DNA from: an uncultured Clostridia bacterium
GTDB lineage: Bacteria; Bacillota; Clostridia; Christensenellales; Aristaeellaceae
Assembly (NCBI GenBank): GCA_934667105.1
Contig: CAKULG010000004.1
Location: forward strand, 97,878 to 161,877
Length of the DNA: 64,000 nt
Direction: 5' to 3'
The position numbers and the translations under genes are program-made. Within the stretch, counting starts at the first letter, position 1. Every line of letters begins with the position of its first letter. A model generated the notes under the pieces. The model searched no databases, was not told the DNA's origin, and saw only the letters and a program-made list of their open reading frames with translations. Of this stretch, positions 17,204-25,062 are shown in pieces.

Positions 17204-18829
17204 ATGCGCGCGCTGCTTTTCTCATGGCTTCCCATGCTGGCGATCACGGCCAGCCTTTTGACGGCTGTCCGCAGGCTGGCGCATTATTTCCAATTGGAAA
17301 GCTATCAATTCCACGGCTATCGAAAAACGCTGCTTCGCCAGAAAAAGCAGGTGACGCTGGACGCGCTTTTCCTGACGGGGATGTATTTGGGTATTTTCGG
17401 GCTGTACGCGCTGATATGCGCCGGGGGGAATCCTTCCCCCTGGGCGGCTCTGGGCGCGGCGGCGCTGTATCCTCCCGCCGGGTGGCTGATTCGCCGGCGC
17501 GGCCTGGGCAAGGCGGAAAAAAAGAAATTCGCCCCCACCGCCCGGGTGAAGCGGCTGTACGGCGCGCTGACGGCGGCGCTGCTGGGGCTGCTGTGGGCGG
17601 CGCAGGCGCTGTTGGGCAATCCGGCGGAGCGCGCGGGGGCCTTTATCGGCGCGGCGGCCTGGGCGTTCCCGCTGCTGCTGCCCGCATTGCTGGCGCCGGC
17701 CGCGTTGCTGGCGCTGCCGGTGGAAAAATTGATTTTCTTTCTGTATTTCCACGATGCGGAAAGGAAGCTGCTGCAAAACGACCGCCTCATTCGCATCGGT
17801 ATCACCGGCAGCTATGGAAAAACCTCCGTGAAATTCATCCTGGCGCAGATTCTTTCCCAGAAATACAACGTGCTGGCCACCCCCGCCTCCTTTAACACGC
17901 CCATGGGCGTGACCCGCATTATCCGCCAGCGCCTGACCCCCTCTCACCAGGTGTTTATCGGGGAAATGGGCGCGCGGCATGTGGGTGAAATTAAGGAGCT
18001 GTGCCGCCTGGTGCATCCCCAGATCGGGCTGCTGACCGCCGTGGGCCCCCAGCACCTGGACACCTTCAAAACCCTGGAGCGCATTCGCGATACCAAGTAT
18101 GAGCTGGTGGACGCGCTGCCTCCCGACGGCCTGGCCGTGTTCCAGGACGACGGGGCCATCGTGACGGCGCTTTATGAGAAAACAGAAAAGGATAAGCTGC
18201 TCACCGGCAGCGCCCAGGGGGACGCCTGGGCGGAGCATGTGGGCGTGTCCCCGGCGGGAAGCCATTTTTCCCTTTGCCTGAAGGGCTGGGAGCCTATCCC
18301 TTGCGAAACGCGGCTGCTGGGCGCGCACAATATCAAGAATATCGTCATGGCGGCGGCGGTGGCCAAGCGCCTGGGCCTCAGCCGGGAGCAAATCGCCCGG
18401 GGCGTGGCCTCCCTCAAGCCGGTGGAGCACCGGCTGCAATTGCTGCAATCGGCGGGGGGCGTTACCGTCATCGACGATGCGTTCAACACCAACCCCCGTT
18501 CCAGCCGGGCGGCGCTGGATGTGCTGGGCTCCTTTGCGGGGCGGCGCATTATCGTCACCCCCGGTATGGTGGAGCTGGGCGCGGAGGAAGAAAAATATAA
18601 TTACGAATTTGGCCGCTATATGGCGGGCCGGGCGGATGTGGCGCTGCTGATCGGCAGAAAGCACACCGCGTCCATCGCCCGGGGCCTGGCGGACGCGGGC
18701 TTTCCCCCGGAAAGCGTTCACACGCTGGATTCGCTGGAGGAGGCCGTGCGCTTTAACCGGGAAAACCTCCGCCAGGGAGACGTGGTTCTGTATGAAAACG
18801 ATCTGCCCGATCATTACAGCGAGGGCTGA
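17204..18829 (+). CDS. Membrane-embedded MurF-like Mur ligase
   Basis: 541 residues. The C-terminal 350 residues are a Mur-ligase ATPase and C-terminal domain: P-loop TGSYGKTS (201-208), TPASFNTPMGVTRII, LLGAHNIKNIVMAAA and DDAFNTNPRSSRAALD, closest in pattern to MurF, which adds D-Ala-D-Ala to the UDP-MurNAc-tripeptide. The N-terminal UDP-binding domain expected of MurF is absent; about 190 residues with roughly five hydrophobic segments (near 4-22, 52-73, 78-95, 117-137, 145-171) take its place. The enzyme therefore probably acts at the membrane. ddl follows by 15 bases, which fits D-Ala-D-Ala as substrate. A different amide ligase reaction on a lipid-linked precursor remains possible. AAAGGAGAGG precedes the start. 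Confidence 0.75.
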   Translation: MRALLFSWLPMLAITASLLTAVRRLAHYFQLESYQFHGYRKTLLRQKKQVTLDALFLTGMYLGIFGLYALICAGGNPSPWAALGAAALYPPAGWLIRRRGLGKAEKKKFAPTARVKRLYGALTAALLGLLWAAQALLGNPAERAGAFIGAAAWAFPLLLPALLAPAALLALPVEKLIFFLYFHDAERKLLQNDRLIRIGITGSYGKTSVKFILAQILSQKYNVLATPASFNTPMGVTRIIRQRLTPSHQVFIGEMGARHVGEIKELCRLVHPQIGLLTAVGPQHLDTFKTLERIRDTKYELVDALPPDGLAVFQDDGAIVTALYEKTEKDKLLTGSAQGDAWAEHVGVSPAGSHFSLCLKGWEPIPCETRLLGAHNIKNIVMAAAVAKRLGLSREQIARGVASLKPVEHRLQLLQSAGGVTVIDDAFNTNPRSSRAALDVLGSFAGRRIIVTPGMVELGAEEEKYNYEFGRYMAGRADVALLIGRKHTASIARGLADAGFPPESVHTLDSLEEAVRFNRENLRQGDVVLYENDLPDHYSEG

Positions 18830-18844
18830 CAGGAGGAAACGGCA

Positions 18845-20050
18845 ATGAGCAAAATGCAGCTGGGCGTGTTATTCGGCAGCCGCACCTGCGAGCACGAGGT
18901 AGCCATCATCAGCGCAGTGCAATTGATGCGCAATGTGAACCGGGAAAAATACGATGTGATTCCCGTGTATATCAGCCAGAAGGGGGAATGGTTCACCGGC
19001 GAACCCCTGCTGGATATGAAAACCTACACCCCCTTTGATCCCTTTGCAAAGGGCCTGATTCCCGTGCATCTGGATCTGACGGCGGGCTCGGGCGCGCTGC
19101 TGCATTACGCGCCGCCCCGGGGCCTGCTGGGCGGCGGCCGGGAGGAAGTGGTTGCCCGGCTGGATTGCGTCATTCCGGTGATGCACGGCTTGCATGGGGA
19201 GGACGGCTCCGTTCAGGGGCTGCTGGAGCTGGCGAACATCCCCTACGCCTCCACTGGTATCACGGGCTCCGCCGTGGGCATGGATAAAATTACCATGAAG
19301 CGCTTTTTCCGGGGCATGGGTTATCCCGTGCTGCCCGACTGCGCCCTCACCCGCGCCCAATGGGAAAGGAATGCGGACGCGGCGCTGGATCAGGTGGAAA
19401 AATCGCTGCCCTATCCCGTTTTCGTCAAGCCCGCCTGCCTGGGCTCCTCCATCGGGGTCAGCCGGGCGGACGGCCGGGATAAGCTGCGGGAGGCGCTTCA
19501 ACTGGCCTTTTCCTATGATCGCCGGGTGCTGGTGGAGCAGGGGCTGGATAAGCCCATCGAGGTGAATTGCTCCGTGTTGGGCTTCGACGGCGAACGCCGG
19601 GCTTCCGTGCTGGAAATGCCCAACGCGGGCACGGGCTTTCTGGATTTCGCGGAAAAATATTTGGCGGGCAGCACGGGCAGCAAGGGCATGGCCAGCCTGA
19701 AGCGCATTGTGCCCGCCCCTATCGGAGAGGAGCTTACCCAGGCGCTCCAGGCCCTCTCGCTGGATATTTTCGACGCGATGGATTGCAAGGGCGTGGTGCG
19801 CATCGATTATATGCTGGATCGCCACAGCGATCATTATTACATTACCGAAATCAACACCATTCCCGGCTCCCTGGCCTATTATCTTTGGGCGGAGACGGGC
19901 CTACCCTACGATCAATTGATCGATGAAATGGTGAAATACGCCCTTCGCGCTTTCCAGGAAAAGGAGCGCAACAGCTTCGCCTATTCTTCGGATATTCTGT
20001 CCGGCGCGGTGCTGGGCGGCGGAAAAAAGGGCGGCAAGCTAAAGCTGTAA
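18845..20050 (+). CDS. ddl: D-alanine--D-alanine ligase
   Basis: 401-residue ATP-grasp ligase forming D-Ala-D-Ala. N-terminal LGVLFGSRTCEHEVAIISA, central GLHGEDGSVQGLLEL and GSAVGMDKITMK, ATP-grasp FVKPACLGSSIGVSRA, and the metal-binding EINTIPGSLAYY are all present. It is somewhat longer than typical Ddl (300-370), with a glycine- and lysine-rich tail. AGGAGG lies at about 18832. It is downstream of the MurF-like gene in what appears to be one unit with the hydrolase. Vancomycin-type D-lactate ligases share the fold; nothing here suggests that specificity. Confidence 0.92.
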   Translation: MSKMQLGVLFGSRTCEHEVAIISAVQLMRNVNREKYDVIPVYISQKGEWFTGEPLLDMKTYTPFDPFAKGLIPVHLDLTAGSGALLHYAPPRGLLGGGREEVVARLDCVIPVMHGLHGEDGSVQGLLELANIPYASTGITGSAVGMDKITMKRFFRGMGYPVLPDCALTRAQWERNADAALDQVEKSLPYPVFVKPACLGSSIGVSRADGRDKLREALQLAFSYDRRVLVEQGLDKPIEVNCSVLGFDGERRASVLEMPNAGTGFLDFAEKYLAGSTGSKGMASLKRIVPAPIGEELTQALQALSLDIFDAMDCKGVVRIDYMLDRHSDHYYITEINTIPGSLAYYLWAETGLPYDQLIDEMVKYALRAFQEKERNSFAYSSDILSGAVLGGGKKGGKLKL

Positions 20051-20086
20051 GCCGCCCCTAATGTATTATTTATGCGGAATCGCCTT

Positions 20087-20614
20087 TTATAAAAGGCACC
20101 CCATCTCCAGCCGCACCTCGTGCTTGGCGATATCCTCGTTGGAATATTCGCAGGCGTTAAAGCCCATAAGCGTAAGCCCCTGGGAAAGATAAAAGGAGAC
20201 GGCGGCGCAATTGCAGCTTTGTGTTTCCAGAATCAGGGCGCGGTAACGTCCCGCCCGGGCGATTTCTTTGGCCTTGGTCATCAGCAGCGTGCCGTATCCC
20301 CGGCGGCGAAAGCCCTCCTGCACGCAAAGATTGGTGACGCGCAGACGGCCGTTCCATTTTTCCGGCGTAACCTCCATCACGGCCAGCAGCCGGGGTCCGT
20401 CCCACAGGCCGAAGGCTCGGGGATCATCCCAATGCGGGGCGAAAAGCTTGTCTGTAAATTCCTTATGCGTCGGGGCGCAGGGGGTGCGCACCAACTCCAC
20501 GGAGAAAATGTTTTCCGTCGCGCGCATGCGCACGTCGTAGTACGCCCGGCAGGTGTAGGAAAAAACAAGCTCGTAGCCCTCGTATTGCGCCTGGGGCAGT
20601 TCTGCGATACGCAT
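20087..20614 (-). CDS. GNAT acetyltransferase, streptothricin-acetyltransferase-like
   Basis: 175 residues. The acetyl-CoA loop is VQEGFRRRGYGTLLM. The C-terminal half, with LETQSCNCAAVSFYLSQGL and ACEYSNEDIAKHEVRLEMG, closely follows the pattern of streptothricin acetyltransferases (Sat). Such Sat-like proteins are common in Firmicutes, and most have not been shown to give resistance. AAAGGAG precedes the start on the minus strand, and a TACAAT with TG extension (20694-20699) may be its -10, with a poor -35. It is convergent with ddl; a short perfect palindrome (20082-20097) spans its stop codon. Confidence 0.75.
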   Translation of the reverse strand: MRIAELPQAQYEGYELVFSYTCRAYYDVRMRATENIFSVELVRTPCAPTHKEFTDKLFAPHWDDPRAFGLWDGPRLLAVMEVTPEKWNGRLRVTNLCVQEGFRRRGYGTLLMTKAKEIARAGRYRALILETQSCNCAAVSFYLSQGLTLMGFNACEYSNEDIAKHEVRLEMGCLL

Positions 20615-20787
20615 GAAAAGCGGCTCCTTTCAGGGATAAAATGCTCTTTTCACGGGGAAGCCCACGCGGCTTTCGCCCGTATCCAGCGAAATTATTGTAC
20701 CACAGGACGGAAAAAAAGGGAAGCGCGGCGAAAAACGCCGCAAGCGGAAAATCAAGCGATACAAGCGAAACGGAGGCGTTTTTCAGC

Positions 20788-21300
20788 ATGAGCGAAGCCT
20801 TGAAGGCCGTGGATATTTTCACCGACGGCGCGTGCTCCGGCAATCCGGGGCCGGGGGGCTGGGCGGCGATTCTGCGCTATGGCCAGCACGAATTGGAAAT
20901 CAGCGGCAGTATGCCCCAGACCACCAACAACCGCATGGAGGTGTTCGCGGTCATCAGCGCGCTGGGCAAGCTGAAAACTCGCTGCCGGGTGACGGTGTAT
21001 TCCGATTCGGCGTATTTGGTGAACGCCTTTAATGAGCGCTGGCTGGAAAATTGGCAACGCCGGGGGTGGAAAACCAGCGAGGGCAAGCCCGTGGAAAATC
21101 AGGATCTGTGGCGGCTGCTGCTGCTGACCATCCAGAAAAAGGGCCATGAAATCATCTTCCGCAAGGTGAAGGGCCATGCCGATCACCCGGAAAATAACCG
21201 CTGCGACGCGCTGGCCCGGGAGGCTATCGCCCAGTATTTAAAGCGCAATCCCGACCTGGGAAACGCCGATGAAATGCAGATTTTGCATTCGGCGGATTGA
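20788..21300 (+). CDS. rnhA: Ribonuclease HI
   Basis: 170-residue enzyme that cuts RNA in RNA:DNA hybrids. The catalytic acids are visible: D in FTDGACSGNPGPGGWA, E in NNRMEVFAVI, D in YSDSAYL and the C-terminal D in NRCDALAREA, with the conserved basic KVKGHADHPENN loop. ATG 20788 has CGGAGG ten bases upstream; the longer open frame upstream has no ribosome site and no homology. The gene is followed by a terminator at about 21428-21466. Confidence 0.93.
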   Translation: MSEALKAVDIFTDGACSGNPGPGGWAAILRYGQHELEISGSMPQTTNNRMEVFAVISALGKLKTRCRVTVYSDSAYLVNAFNERWLENWQRRGWKTSEGKPVENQDLWRLLLLTIQKKGHEIIFRKVKGHADHPENNRCDALAREAIAQYLKRNPDLGNADEMQILHSAD

Positions 21301-21427
21301 TCGGGAGAAAACGATGAACATTGCGGGGAAGCCCTTTCCGGTAAGCGTCGTCATCTATTTATTGTCGGCGGAGAAGCAAGCTGATTCATTTGAAATTTGA
21401 ATGGTCCCGATCGGCCTTCTCGGAGGG

Positions 21428-21466
21428 TCCCCCGTATTACTTTATGTAAATTCGAGGGGCTTTTTC
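21428..21466 (+). terminator. Probable terminator after rnhA
   Basis: CCCCC (21429-21433) with GGGG (about 21456-21459) and an inner ATTAC/GTAA pairing form an imperfect hairpin followed by CTTTTTC. It lies just upstream of the next promoter. The 254 bases between rnhA and the next gene hold only this, that promoter and no convincing gene. Confidence 0.5.
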
Positions 21467-21495
21467 TTGCCGCGCCTGGGAGAATGTGCTATAAT
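21467..21495 (+). promoter_or_regulatory. Predicted promoter of secreted glycosidase gene
   Basis: TTGCCG (21467-21472), 17 bases, TATAAT (21490-21495) with extended -10 TGC. The start codon lies about 60 bases downstream. Confidence 0.65.
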
Positions 21496-21554
21496 GTTTA
21501 GGAAAATCACTTTTGAGATTCTGCGGGGGAAAACTTGTAAATCGAGGGATGCTT

Positions 21555-23312
21555 ATGAACAAAAGGCTTTGCTGCTTTGCGATGATTCTGGCCCTGGCGC
21601 TCACCGGCGCGCTGCCGGCCCTGGCGGATGGAGAGACATTAAAGGGGTATAGCAAAACGACGAGGTATCAATACGTTTCCTTCGGCGCGTATCCCACCGA
21701 CGCGGACGGCGGCCGCCAGCCCATCCTCTGGCGCGTGCTGCGGGCGGAAAACGGCGAGGCGTTTTTGCTTTCCGAATATATTCTGTTCGCTGCGGCAGTG
21801 GATTCCGACGCGGCGCATTACGCGGGCTGGGAAGGCTCCGACCTGTACGCGTATCTGAACGATACCTTTAAAAACGATGCGTTTTCCGCCGCCGAGCAGC
21901 AGGCCCTGCTTTGCCGCACGGAGGATCAGGCGCTGGTGACGCTGCTCAGCGGCGATGAATCCAAGGACGCGGCCCTGGGCTTTTCCTCCAACGCCCTGCG
22001 CCAGAGCGAAAGCACTGCCTGGGCCAAGCGCGCCCAGGCGGATAAGGGCGCGCAGCTGACGGTGTACAGGGTGAAGGGCCGCCAATACAGCCCGTGGTGG
22101 CTGCGCACCCGCTCCACCGATAACCCCCTGCAGCAGCGCCGCGTTATGGACGAGGGCAAGACGGGCCGCCTGGCGGTGGATAAGGCCTATAACGGCGTGC
22201 GCCCCGCGATTTATGTGGCGCTCTCGCAGCTGGAAACGCTTTCAGGCAGCGGCACGATGGAGGATCCCATCCGACTGTCCGCCGGGGAAGCGGCCCCCGC
22301 CCTGACGGAAGCGCCCGCTGAAACGCCCGCCCCCGAGGCGGATATGCCCTCCGCGGCCCAGCCCACCGCCGCGCCCGTATCGGCGGACGGCGTTTTTACC
22401 GCCGCCGCGAACCCTGCGGGCATTAACGCGCGTTTTCCCGCCCTGACGGAAGCGGGCTTCCTGCCGGAGGGCGAAAAGGAATTTGTGCTTCAGGATGAGG
22501 AAGCGGGGCTATGGCTGTACGCATCCCAAACCCTGCGCATCGAAATCACCCGCCGCACGGGCACAAATAGCAAAAAACAGCCCCTGCGCTGGTATGAGGC
22601 CCAGGTGTATACCCGGGACAGCGGCACGCTTTTCGATCTGGTTCCCTTTAACCGGGAAAAATATAAGAACATCTACACCCTGGAGCTTGCGGATAAAATC
22701 GCCCGGCAGAACCATTTGGTGTTCGCCATCAATTCCGATTATTTCATCTATCGCGTCACCCGTCAGGCCGAGGAAAAATATACTTATCCCATCGGCACCG
22801 TGATTCGGGATGGGGAAATTTTCTATGATGTGCCACGCAAGGCGAATTCCACCGTGTATCCGCCCCTGGATACCATGGCGCTGTATCCCGATGGGAATGT
22901 GAAGGTGTTCAAGGGCGGGGAAATCACCGGCCAGGCGTTGCTGGATTCTGGTGCGACGGACACCCTCTCCTTTGGCCCCATCCTGGTGGAAAACGGTCAG
23001 GTATCCCCCCGCTCCAAGGAATTCGGCAACACCCCCAATCCCCGCACGGGCTTTGGCATGGTGGAGCCTGGGCATTACATCTGCCTGATGGTGGAATCCC
23101 GCATCGCGGAAAGCAAGGGCGAATCCTGCGTGTGGATGGGGGAGAAGATGGCCGAGCTGGGCTGTCAGGTTGCCATTAATCTGGACGGCGGCGCAACCTC
23201 CACCATGATTTTCATGGGCAAGCAGGTGAATAAGAGCGGCAACTACGGCGATATTACCAATCGCAAGCAAAACGAGCTGCTGGGCATCGGCTATTCCGAA
23301 GCGGTTCAGTAA
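21555..23312 (+). CDS. Secreted DUF6273 - phosphodiester glycosidase (NAGPA) fusion protein
   Basis: 585 residues. ATG 21555, preceded by GAGGG, gives a signal peptide (MNKRLCCFAMILALALTG, cleavage near ALA/DG). Residues about 35-225 resemble DUF6273: VSFGAYPTDADGGRQPILWR, LLSEYIL and W..SDLYAYLNDTF. A Pro/Ala/Thr-rich linker (about 245-290) leads to a C-terminal domain with FAINSDYF, NPRTGFGM and NLDGGATSTMIFMG. That is the pattern of the NAGPA/DUF2233 phosphodiester glycosidases, which remove GlcNAc-phosphodiester caps or related wall-polymer groups. Exported, probably wall-active. It has its own promoter and no partner genes. Domain names are from pattern recognition only. Confidence 0.75.
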   Translation: MNKRLCCFAMILALALTGALPALADGETLKGYSKTTRYQYVSFGAYPTDADGGRQPILWRVLRAENGEAFLLSEYILFAAAVDSDAAHYAGWEGSDLYAYLNDTFKNDAFSAAEQQALLCRTEDQALVTLLSGDESKDAALGFSSNALRQSESTAWAKRAQADKGAQLTVYRVKGRQYSPWWLRTRSTDNPLQQRRVMDEGKTGRLAVDKAYNGVRPAIYVALSQLETLSGSGTMEDPIRLSAGEAAPALTEAPAETPAPEADMPSAAQPTAAPVSADGVFTAAANPAGINARFPALTEAGFLPEGEKEFVLQDEEAGLWLYASQTLRIEITRRTGTNSKKQPLRWYEAQVYTRDSGTLFDLVPFNREKYKNIYTLELADKIARQNHLVFAINSDYFIYRVTRQAEEKYTYPIGTVIRDGEIFYDVPRKANSTVYPPLDTMALYPDGNVKVFKGGEITGQALLDSGATDTLSFGPILVENGQVSPRSKEFGNTPNPRTGFGMVEPGHYICLMVESRIAESKGESCVWMGEKMAELGCQVAINLDGGATSTMIFMGKQVNKSGNYGDITNRKQNELLGIGYSEAVQ

Positions 23313-23391
23313 GCGCTGCGGCGCATGGGGCCTTCCTCTCCCTTCCTTCGCCGAAGGTATGGGAGCGGGAGGCTCCCTTTCCCAAAAATCG

Positions 23392-23429
23392 TATAAAAAG
23401 GGAGAGGCAAGAAACCGGCTTGCTTCTCC
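23392..23429 (-). terminator. Intrinsic terminator of the histidine phosphatase gene
   Basis: Read on the minus strand, GGAGAAGCAAG and CTTGCCTCTCC pair over 11 bases (one G-U) and are followed by CTTTTTATA. Plus-strand arms are 23401-23411 and 23419-23429. A smaller hairpin at 23361-23377 (GGGAGC/GCTCCC, then TTT) may end the plus-strand glycosidase gene. Confidence 0.75.
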
Positions 23430-23518
23430 GCGCACCAGGAGAAAGGCTGCTTTTCACCAGGGAAAATGCGATAAGCGCTTTTTCCACAGCGTCTCAGGGC
23501 ATGCTGGCTCCGGCACTT

Positions 23519-24112
23519 TTACTCCGTATCCAGGAAGCGGATTTTGCGCAAAGCCCCCTTTTCAAAATGAAGAATAAACGCGCTGGGCGTTTCGATTTTC
23601 CCATTGAGCACAACGAACCCGTTATGCTCAATTTTTCTTTTTTTCGTCTGTTCGTCGATAACTTCAACGGCGCACCAATTCAGAAGATAAGCGCAAATGG
23701 CGGCGGCGTGAGAAACCACGGCGGCGGCGTTTTCCTCCGGCGTCGCCGAAAGAATTTCATGCATAGCGAGGGTCATTCTTTCCCGGGTATCATTCAGCGA
23801 TTCGCCGCCGGTATTTTTGTAATCGTGATCTGCATACTGACGCGCCCAGAATTCCGCGTTCAGCGTTTCTGAATTGCCAAGATCGCGTTCTCGAAGCCGG
23901 TCGTCGATGCGTACACACCGGCGCAATATGCGGGCGGTGCTGTACGCCCGCTGATAGGGCGAGCTGTAAACCGCGCGCACATCGCGGAAAATGCTGCGCG
24001 AAAACAAGGCCTGAGCCTTAATGATTCCATGCGCTGAAAGCGGAAGCTGCGCGGTGGGCAGGGATCGATCCTTTATGGGCTCGGAATGTCTGATGAGCAG
24101 GATGGTTTTCAT
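23519..24112 (-). CDS. Histidine phosphatase (phosphoglycerate mutase-like) family protein
   Basis: 197 residues. N-terminal LLIRHSEP has the catalytic His9 with the usual RHG changed to RHS. YSSPYQRAYSTA supplies the second arginine region, RERDLGN the acid region, and VVSHAAAICAYL the second histidine. Such proteins dephosphorylate small metabolites; the substrate is unknown. The base composition is visibly more AT-rich than its neighbours, as is the surrounding 23.5-24.4 kb stretch, which may mean recent acquisition. AAGGA precedes the start on the minus strand, with a predicted promoter at 24232-24261 and a terminator at 23392-23429, so it is a single-gene unit. Confidence 0.8.
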   Translation of the reverse strand: MKTILLIRHSEPIKDRSLPTAQLPLSAHGIIKAQALFSRSIFRDVRAVYSSPYQRAYSTARILRRCVRIDDRLRERDLGNSETLNAEFWARQYADHDYKNTGGESLNDTRERMTLAMHEILSATPEENAAAVVSHAAAICAYLLNWCAVEVIDEQTKKRKIEHNGFVVLNGKIETPSAFILHFEKGALRKIRFLDTE

Positions 24113-24231
24113 TTTAATTATCCTTATAGGGAAAATAATGATTCACAGGCGGCAATCAATTTTCGAAAAACTGCGGATCATCATTTTTTCCAGCGGCTTC
24201 TCCTCCATTCATGCTTCGTTCGTATACCTTC

Positions 24232-24261
24232 ATTATGGCACATAGAAGCGATTTTTTTCAA
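24232..24261 (-). promoter_or_regulatory. Predicted promoter of the histidine phosphatase gene
   Basis: Minus strand: TTGAAA (24261-24256), 18 bases, CATAAT (24237-24232) with extended -10 TGC. It sits between the HPr-like gene's terminator and the phosphatase start; the rest of the 24113-24449 gap shows nothing else. Confidence 0.5.
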
Positions 24262-24280
24262 GCATTTTCTAAACCTTATC

Positions 24281-24328
24281 GAAACAAAAACAGACGGCAT
24301 TCGCTTACCCGCTGAACGCCGCCTGTTT
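24281..24328 (-). terminator. Intrinsic terminator of the HPr-like gene
   Basis: Minus strand: AAACAGGCGGC (24328-24318) and GCCGTCTGTTT (24298-24288) pair with one internal mismatch and are followed by TTGTTTC. Confidence 0.6.
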
Positions 24329-24449
24329 TCTTACCGACGCATGAAAGATGCGCCGCTTTTGCGGAGGAAAACGCCTTTTGGCTGCCTCCTTTATGTCAAC
24401 GCCCGAAAGGGCGAATCATCTTTTGTGGACGGGCGAGCCGCCCTGCGGA

Positions 24450-24701
24450 TTATTCCTCGTCCTTCACGATATAGGAATCGACGGCCTTGAGGAATTTCGG
24501 CAGTTCCCGATCGCCCAGATCGCCGGTGTCCAGATACATGGTATCCCGCGCGGAATACATCATGGCCAGAATGCCCAGGGTGGATTTGGGATCGATGCAG
24601 AATTTCTCCGAACGCAGGAAAAGCTCATTGGGATAGTCCTTGCAAATGCTGCTCAAATGCTCGGCGTCCTTCATGGAATTAACATGGATATGGATAATCA
24701 T
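24450..24701 (-). CDS. HPr-like domain protein lacking the active-site histidine
   Basis: 83 residues of the HPr size and pattern, starting MIIHIHVNSMKD, which places AGGAGAGG just upstream. The segment EKFCIDPKSTLGILAMMYS matches the HPr regulatory-serine helix (usually AKSIMGVMSL). The position of the phosphotransfer histidine motif (GIHARPA in HPr) reads SMKDAEHL, so it cannot work as a normal PTS phosphocarrier. It may be a regulatory, Crh-like protein. It has its own promoter (24797-24824) and terminator. Family call moderate, loss of the histidine motif clear. Confidence 0.65.
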   Translation of the reverse strand: MIIHIHVNSMKDAEHLSSICKDYPNELFLRSEKFCIDPKSTLGILAMMYSARDTMYLDTGDLGDRELPKFLKAVDSYIVKDEE

Positions 24702-24796
24702 ACTGAACCTCTCCTTTTTTGCGGGGCCCGGCCCCACAGTCATGGGGAATCGCTTCCCCGGATTTTCGCGAAGGCATCTTTCCTTCGCACGATAAT

Positions 24797-24824
24797 AGTA
24801 TAGCAGTTTTTAGAAAAAATGCAA
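24797..24824 (-). promoter_or_regulatory. Predicted promoter of the HPr-like gene
   Basis: Minus strand: TTGCAT (24824-24819), 16 bases, TATACT (24802-24797) with extended -10 TGC. Confidence 0.55.
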
Positions 24825-24974
24825 GCCGCAATGCTGTACACACTTTTTCGGCGAAAATTATGCAAGATGTATAATGTGGTTTTGACCTTTACAATGTTGC
24901 GTTCGGAACGAATTTATACATTACTATAGAAAGCCGTTCATCGCCCTTTTTCCCCCTTTTTTGCGAAGAATCGA

Positions 24975-25003
24975 TTGCTTTCGCCCGGGCGGCGTGCTAT
25001 AAT
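24975..25003 (+). promoter_or_regulatory. Predicted promoter of mscL
   Basis: TTGCTT (24975-24980), 17 bases, TATAAT (24998-25003) with extended -10 TGC, about 60 bases before mscL. Another TATAAT near 24871 has no good -35. Confidence 0.65.
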
Positions 25004-25062
25004 AAGAGAGCGCCGTATGCCCTGATGTGGGCGGCACAGAAGCTGAAGGGAGATTGGAAAAA

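Noticed and set aside
20082..20097. Perfect palindrome GCCTTTTATAAAAGGC at the ddl/GNAT junction as a terminator
   Set aside because: It has no loop and no T-run beyond it; too weak to call.
20087..20614. Calling the Sat-like GNAT an antibiotic resistance gene
   Set aside because: The pattern is shared by many chromosomal Firmicutes proteins without resistance; substrate not deducible.
21314..21400. A 28-codon frame after rnhA starting MNIAGKPFPVSV
   Set aside because: Only a weak ribosome site, no recognised family, and it lies between rnhA and its terminator; insufficient support.
24871..24876. TATAAT upstream of mscL as its promoter
   Set aside because: No good -35 at the right distance, and a better promoter lies at 24975-25003.
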